Origin: Anolis sagrei | Lineage: Eukaryota > Chordata > Lepidosauria > Squamata > Anolidae | NCBI RefSeq assembly: GCF_037176765.1 | Contig: NC_090025.1 | Location: 142,906,758 to 142,970,757, forward strand | Length of the DNA stretch: 64,000 nt | Direction of reading: 5' to 3' | Part shown: positions 57,851 to 64,000 of the stretch, one piece after another | Numbering within the stretch: position 1 is the first letter of the stretch | Layout of the letters: the number at the start of each line of letters is the position of its first letter | The notes under the pieces: model-generated | The model's database searches: none | Told to the model about the DNA's origin: nothing | What the model saw: only the letters and a program-made list of their open reading frames with translations | Made by a program: the position numbers and the translations under genes

Positions 57851-58929
57851 ACTGTTAAGTTTATGTTGGTTAAAATTGTTCTTCATTTTAAATATGAAGG
57901 AGATTTCTTTTTTTCAAAAGTGGCTTTACAATGTTTTCCTTCAGGTAAGTTGGGCCCCTGCCTTGTTATAAAAAGGGATTAGTAGTTTCTCCACTCAGCC
58001 AGTCCTCCTCTGGCCTGTTTAATAAGCTAGAAACGACGAGGGCCTAGTACACAAGCGGTGGCTCTTGCCTCTCCAAGGATCCTGTTCACATCCTAGAGCT
58101 GCACAAATTGCACAATACATGTTGAATCTAAGTAACTTCTGGAGAATTGGTTACAGAAAACTGTGATGGAAAACACTGAGCTAAACATTATGGTCTGACA
58201 TGTTACAAGGGTATGTTCAGAAACTGGTTCAATGTGCGAGAAGCTAGTAGCGTCATTTTTACCTGTCTCAAAATTGATGATTCATTGACCACACCGTTTG
58301 TGTAGGAATTCTGTGCTTCATTCAATGTTTTTCAATTTTTACCATAAAACATGTATCATACTGTGGCAAAACGCTATTTAATGACCTACTTATTCAGCTG
58401 TTGGGACAAATTCAGTTGTTCTGACATTTCTGCATTTCCTGCAAAGTAGTATCTGCTACGCAATGACTTTTCAAAAGTGGTCGGGGCTTCAGCCCTACTC
58501 TTCTGCTTAACTTAGAGGCAGACCTATCAAGTTCATTGCCTTCTAGATATATGTAAAAAGTCCTTGGTTAGCGAAACTACTTAAGAACCACATACCAAAA
58601 AGAAATGAAAGTTTCATCATGTCTAGTTCACAGAAATCAAATGTAACTATACGGCATTATATCTATCACTTAAAAATTAGGGGAGAATTTTAATATTTTC
58701 TTCACTGAGCATCAACTACAGTTAAGAGACTGAACACAAAATGCCCAGCCAGTTTTTAAGCATAGATTTTAAATTTGTGTCCTTTGTTTAATCTCTGGTT
58801 TGTGTATTTTAACAACTATTTTATAGAAATACATTTATTTGCATGTATTTGCAGTATTTTTACAATGTGTATGGGTTTTAATTATTCTGTAACCTGCTTC
58901 GAGGAGAGGTGAGTAAAAAACAAAATTAT
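57850..58929. other. Intergenic, nothing recognised
   Basis: AT-rich sequence; a short stretch near 57990-58080 echoes the LINE at 43980-44090 (CAGTCCTCCTCTGGCCTGTTT). No gene seen. Confidence 0.35.
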
Positions 58930-59493
58930 TATTACTATTATTTGATACACAACAAGATTAGTACACAGCAAACAAGATCACTATGCTGGTTTTTGTATTC
59001 AATCACAGGCTGGACACTTTCCAAGTGTCTAGGACTGTGTGATGTATTGGCGAATAATGTGTGCAGATCCTAGTAGAGTGGGGTTTTGCAGGTGACAGAC
59101 AGTAATTTTGTCAGCGTCGACTGTTTTTAAGTGCAGGCCAAGGTCTTTAGGCACAGCACCCAGTGTGCCAAACACCACTGGGACCACCTTTACTGGCATG
59201 TGCCAGAGTCTTTGCAGTTCTATCTTTAAATCTTCATATCGTGTTAGCTTTTCCAGTTGCTTCTTGTCAATTCTGCTGCAACATCGAGAATTCATACTTT
59301 GGTTTTTTCCCCACAATCGTGAGATCAGAAGTATTGTGCTCCAAAACTTTGTCAGCCTGAATTTGGATGTCCCAGAATAGTCTGACTGTTCATTTTGTGT
59401 AATCTTTTCAGGCTTGTGATCCCACTAGTGTTTTTTTGTTTTGTTTTGTTTTGGTATGCAGATGGTATTTGTGGCACAAGTTCCAGTGGATCA

Positions 59494-59500
<7 letters not shown>
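58930..59500 (-). mobile_element. LINE C-terminal fragment (R2/R4-like)
   Basis: Minus strand: RIDKKQLEKLTRYEDLKIEL, LWHMPVKVVPVVFGTLGAVP, HLQNPTLLGSAHIIRQYI, matching the YxDLxxELxRxW..VPVVIGALG..LLGTARILR pattern of LINE C-termini I associate with R2/R4-type elements. Confidence 0.65.
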
Positions 59501-59534
<34 letters not shown>

Positions 59535-59535
<1 letters not shown>

Positions 59536-59850
59536 GAAACACAACAAGATTAGTACACAGCAAACAAAATCACTATGCTGGTTGTTGTATTGGATCACAC
59601 GTTGGACACTTATTTTATTTATTTATTTACTGTATTTGTATACCGCCCTTCTCAGCCAATTGGCGACCCAAGTGTCTAGGACTGTGTGATGTATCAACGA
59701 ATAATGTGTGCAGATCCCAGTAGGGTGGCCTTTTGCAGCTGGCAGATGGTAATTTTGTCAGCGTCAATTGTGTTCAAGTGCAGGCCAAGGTCTTTAGGCA
59801 TTGCATCCAGTGTGCTGATCACCACTGGGACCACCTTTACTGGCTTGTGT
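59535..59850 (-). mobile_element. Second copy of the 58.9 kb LINE C-terminus
   Basis: ACAACAAGATTAGTACACAGC and AAGTGTCTAGGACTGTGTGATG repeat the neighbour, with a short LINE-tail insert (ATACCGCCCTTCTCAGCC) near 59640. Flanked by (ATT)n and (CTT)n arrays at 59493-59535 and 59852-59905. Confidence 0.65.
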
Positions 59851-59905
59851 CATTCCTCTTCTTCTTCTTCTTCTTCTTCTTATTGTTATTATTATTATTA
59901 TTATT

Positions 59906-60590
59906 AAAATAGCACAAAAATTTGAATAAATTATCCTATGGAAATTTGCTGAATTGGTCAAAAGTCAATATGTTACATTCATTCATTTTGAACAATTTGC
60001 AATTCATTTTGAAGAAATGTTCTGTATACATTTGTATCATTGACTAAAGGCTTCAAACAAAATGCCATTCTAAGGAGGTTCGCTTTAAAAATCTTGTAAA
60101 CAAGGCGAGTCCACATTGTAATCTTATTCATAAGGACAAATTATTTTGTCAAAAGCATACATTCTCTAATATGAAAAGACAAAATAAAATAGGAAAATGA
60201 CACATATGTAGACCCTGGAAAATCACAAAATAGGAACTGGGTTGCTTTAAAATGAAAAATTCCCATATGAGCTGGACAGAATTATGGCCAATTTTTCAGT
60301 TCATGATATAAACTTAGAGAAAGAAGGAGAAAAGTAACATTTATTTCCAATTTCAGAAGATATCAGACTTAATGGCTCAGGGATGTTCTTTTTTAAAAAC
60401 TGATTTTGAAAAAGAATTCCATGTGTTTGAGGTTTTATTTCTGAACTAAAATTAGAGATCTTAACCAGTCTTTGCGATTTCTTATAAAAGTGGTAACCTG
60501 CACCTCTTGGATTAATTTAAAGATTGGAATTTCATCTGTACAGTCAGATTTGAACCTTACAATACAGTTCATGGCAATTTAAGTGTATAA
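59906..60590. other. Intergenic, nothing recognised
   Basis: AT-rich sequence without recognised repeats or coding. Confidence 0.35.
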
Positions 60591-60599
60591 AACTATGCC

Positions 60600-61195
60600 T
60601 TTGAATTGTAATATGTCCTAAACAGTTCAGGCCCAGACTATTTGAAAAAGCACATCTCCGCATACAAACCAGCATGAGCACTGTGGTCCACAGAAGGAGC
60701 TCTGCTCTCGGTCCCATCCCTGTTAAAAGCACGGTTGATGGGAATGAGAGGGGGGGGCTTCTCTGTGGCCACTCCCCGCCTCTGGAACTTCTTCCCTAAA
60801 GAACTGAAAATGGCTATCTCTCCTCTTCTTTAGAAGGCTCTTAAAAGACCCATATGTGTAATCTAGCCTGTGGAGAGGAGGATTGGCATCCCTTACATAC
60901 ATCCTCGCCTAACACTGGATACTTCCTTAGCCTGCTGACACAATATATTATATTATGCTTTTAATGTATATTGTTTTAATTGGTTTGTCTTCTTGTATTT
61001 ATTATGTTTATTTAGCTTAACCCTTGGCTTCAGCTATTTATAAGTTATACTGAGTTTATTTTAATTCATGTTTTGCCTTGATTGTTGTTTATCTGTTTTT
61101 GGTCACTCAATGTTTGCCATTTTTGTTATTTCTGCAAAGCACCCTGAGACCCTTCAGGGAGAGAGGGCAGGTTACAAATAAAGTCTTATTATTAC
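60600..61195 (+). mobile_element. L2-like LINE 3' end
   Basis: AACAGTTCAGGCCCAGACTATTT..GATGGGAATGAGAGGGGGGG..CTCTGGAACTTCTTCCC and a 3'UTR ending CACCCTGAGACCCTTCAGGGAGAG..GGTTACAAATAAAG. Confidence 0.75.
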
Positions 61196-61244
61196 TAATT
61201 ATAATACACAATGGGAGAACGCAGATTCAAGTATGTACTGAAAT

Positions 61245-62791
61245 GCAGGGAAGAACAAGGATTTATTGTATACCAAAATACAACTTTTTTATCGAAACAC
61301 AAATACAAAACTAAATTTTTATACATCTCTTTTTTAAAACAATTAATAAAAATTCTATCACTCCATACAAACTACACTTACTTAATGAAATGCTTTGGAT
61401 AATCAGTGGGGGAAAATAATACATTTCTAAATATCCCTCATGCAAAAATGCAAACACATTTGCACATTAAGATGTCCGCAGTTATACTTCAGTCCTTTAG
61501 TCTTAAAAAGTGATTTGTGTGTGATGACGGTAATAATACTTAACAAATCTTATCAGTAGTGATATTTTTATGAACCCTAACAGTGATCATATGTGCAAAA
61601 CACAATAGTTACACTAGACAGAAACAGAATGCTTTAAAAACAGCAAACTAGATTGCCAAGAGCTTATCATTCTATGAAATAGGAAGAAAAATTAAACATA
61701 TGGTTCAGAGGCTTCACGTCCAAAGTTCTTTAGATATCCAGGCCAGTAGTTTGATGGAATGTTATTTAACTTGGATACCGTGATACTAATGGATGGAGAG
61801 GACTGGGCAATACAAAAGAAAACATGGTCTTTTCATAATGAAAACTCAACGCATCTCAAAGAGAGATCCATGGGATCTACATCAAAACTATTGTTATCAG
61901 AAGCTGAACAACTAAACTGGAGTAAAAAAAAATGAGGTCCGTCTATGAAGTGCCAGTGAAAAAATAACTTGGTAGACCTGAGAAAGTGCCAAGGTTGTGC
62001 TGGGCCAGAACAAAACACTCTAATTATTCCATCATAAGGAATGCAGAAGGGTCCAGTGAAAGTCCTGAGTGGAGCAGATTGGTAATTACTAAGTGGATAG
62101 CATGGCAACAAGGCTGCCTCACTCTGATTTCGGATTACTCTTGCTTGGTGTGATATAGGATAAAATGAGCCCATAGTACCGTAATATTACTGTTATACTG
62201 TCATTTTAAAAGTTTCAATCAGTTTAAAAAAAAAAAACCCTGTATGTTGAATATGGAATGAAAAATTGTTTATAAGTAAAAAACATTGTTATAATGGCTT
62301 TTGCAACTTTTTGAGGTAGAGTTCAATTTCAAGAACGATTGGTGTGTGCACTCTCACAGTTTGTCCAATGTCAAGGGACTACTAAACAACTATAACTTTT
62401 TATAATTAAATTCCTTTGCAAAACTGAGAATCATTTTCAAAATTTGTATTCAAACAAGCACAGGTTGAGTATACCTTATCCAAAAATCCAAAATGCTCCA
62501 AAATCCAAAATTGTCCACATAGATGGCCATTCAAGGCATCTTTGTTTTCTGATGGCTCTATATATACAAACTTTGTTTCATGAAAAAAATTATTAAAATA
62601 TTGTGTATAAAGTGTATATGAAACAAATGAAATCTTGTATTTAGACTTGGGTCCCATCTCCACAATACCTCATTATGTATATAAGATTCCAAAATCCAAA
62701 AAATAAAATAAAACAAATCCAAAACACTTCTGGTCCCAAGCAAGGGATACTCAACCTGTATAAAATACTTGACAAAGACAGCAAAACAGAA
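61245..62791 (-). other. MDM1: Probable MDM1 3'UTR and 3' flank
   Basis: AT-rich sequence without recognisable coding. AATAAA on the minus strand at 61267-61262 would end a 3'UTR of about 1.5 kb that contains a whole Tigger-like element. The true end is unknown. Confidence 0.35.
62461..62758. mobile_element. Tigger/MER2-like element in the MDM1 3' region
   Basis: CAGGTTGAGTATACCTTATCC..GGGATACTCAACCTG, near-perfect inverted ends of about 300 bases. Best-preserved member of the three in this window. Confidence 0.88.
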
Positions 62792-62907
62792 TCACATTTT
62801 GCCCCAAAAGTTCTCTTTCCTCCTCTGAGCTCGTTCTAAAACCTGAGATGCAAGAGAACTAGACGCAGCGGATCGAGCAGACAGCTGAGACAAACGGTCA
62901 TCATCAT
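62792..62907 (-). CDS. MDM1: MDM1 last coding exon (partial gene)
   Basis: MDM1 is a microtubule-binding centriole/nuclear protein. After a TTTTACAG acceptor the exon reads (phase 2 entry) DDDRLSQLSARSAASSSLASQ then VLERAQRRKENFWGKM and TGA. This matches the MDM1 carboxyl end (DDDRLSEISARSAASS ... RKENFWGK) as I remember it. MDM1 is the known neighbour of IL22 on the same strand, supporting the call. The remaining exons lie beyond the right edge; none was seen in 62908-64000, which reads as intron. Confidence 0.82.
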
Positions 62908-63387
62908 CTGTAAAAGTTTAAAAAAAACAACTCCATGAGCTGCATTACTAGTAATACAAAATATAAACGAAAGATAATTTGAGATGCAGTAATGTGTAAT
63001 ATTTTCTACACTGGAAATTTAGTTAAGACAGAACAAGGATGCTGAAGCTAGAATTTAAAGAACATTTTCAAGGGATTCACTATATTCATGAGGCACGTGT
63101 TTCCAGTCACTTTCTGGGCTGTATGTCACAATGTACTTTAATAACAATTTATAAACACAGAAATTGAAAAGTGGAAGAATATTTATTCTAGAAAGAGAAT
63201 AACAAGCACTATGATATTGCAAGGAACATTTTCCTTAAGAAGGGATGGACCTGCAGGGAATTCTGAATGGCAAAAACTGCTGGCACATGGAGTGCAGCTA
63301 ACTACAGCAGGAATCCAGAGAGGTATACTTTGGTTAATAGTTTAAAGAATATACAGTGCATTTGGAATAAAAATGACAAGCTTGCCC

Positions 63388-63402
63388 GGGGGGGGGGGGG
63401 GG
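63388..63402. repeat. G-tract
   Basis: Fifteen G in MDM1 intron sequence; several like C/G tracts occur in the window (near 11201, 22766, 33007, 39909 and 43217). Confidence 0.9.
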
Positions 63403-63810
63403 CAGATATGCACCCAGAGAGATGTCAAGGCTCACCACTGAAATCTCAAACAGGAAAAGGATGTATTTTAAGCTGGCATCATTTGGTGAAAACTCAGAAC
63501 CTTTTTCTCCCTCGTTGCCCGCAACGTTTTCCCTACTTTAGTAATATAGCAATCGTATATTTAATATCCTGCTTTTCTCCCAATGTGAAACCCAAAGTGA
63601 CTCAAAACATGAACTATCACATATTACAGTTAAAACAATGGATAATACATTTTTTCAAAAATTGAAACCATCAATAGTTATGATATGATTATAATAATAA
63701 TGACTGATCTCTGGTTTCAAGAAGTAGGACGAGACTGAAGAAATTGGAATTTCAAATCATTTCTGTAACCATGGCTTTACTAAGAAATTTGCACTGCCCA
63801 CACACTATAC

Positions 63811-63905
63811 AGCAGGTATGAGCAAACTTTAGCCCTCCAGGTGTTTTGGACTGTTGTGGGAGTTGATGTCCAAAACACCTGGAGGATGGAAGTTTGCCTA
63901 TGAGG
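63811..63905. mobile_element. Small palindromic MITE
   Basis: GCAGGTATGAGCAAACTTTAGCCCTCCAG pairs with CTGGAGGATGGAAGTTTGCCTATG around GTTGTGGGAGTTGATGTCC. Confidence 0.75.
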
Positions 63906-64000
63906 GATATAAACAATGCCTTCAAGTTGTCTTGGGGACTCTCACTCATTGCCAGGAATCAGAGATGGTTTGGCCAGTTTTTTTTAATTCATTTATAGAA

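Overview
The window looks like nuclear DNA of a squamate reptile, probably an iguanian lizard of the Anolis type. It is intron-rich, AT-rich and full of lizard-type repeats: Sauria SINEs with BovB-like tails, a second tRNA-derived SINE family, BovB/RTE, CR1, L2-like, L1 and Penelope fragments, Helitrons, hAT palindromic MITEs, Tigger-like elements and a mariner. The species is inferred from repeats and gene order only. No rRNA, CRISPR, operon or prokaryotic feature is present.

Three host genes are recognisable, all on the minus strand. They are in the order seen at the vertebrate type II interferon / IL-10-family cytokine locus. (1) IFNG (interferon gamma) is complete: four coding exons at 10031-9918, 7230-7156, 6181-5996 and 4337-4188, giving a 174-residue protein. 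It has a TATA box, a conserved proximal promoter element and an AU-rich 3'UTR. (2) IL22 is complete: five coding exons at 42162-41974, 39662-39597, 39498-39340, 38170-38105 and 36281-36189, giving 190 residues. A short 5' noncoding exon, a TATA box and an AU-rich 3'UTR are also visible. (3) The last coding exon of MDM1 lies at 62907-62792; the rest of that gene lies beyond the right edge. In mammals and birds IL26 sits between IFNG and IL22. No exon of it was recognised by eye in the 26 kb between them here, which is a lead and not proof of loss.

Region by region: 1-3.8 kb is 3' flank of IFNG with a MITE and a Tigger-like element carrying a BovB fragment. 3.8-10.2 kb is IFNG, with SINEs and CR1 in its introns. 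10.2-35.9 kb is intergenic and made mostly of repeats, with one candidate regulatory island near 18.3 kb. 35.9-42.5 kb is IL22, with a run of palindromic MITEs at and just beyond its 3' end. 42.5-61.2 kb is intergenic: LINE fragments, a Penelope 3' end with a hammerhead-like motif, two abutting Helitrons and a mariner with both terminal inverted repeats. 61.2-64 kb is the MDM1 3' end and part of its last intron.

Both cytokines belong to lymphocyte effector programmes. IFN-gamma activates macrophages and antiviral states through IFNGR; IL-22 acts on epithelia through IL22R1/IL10R2. Both genes show a TATA promoter with inducible-factor motifs and AU-rich 3'UTR instability elements, as expected of fast, transient cytokine transcripts.
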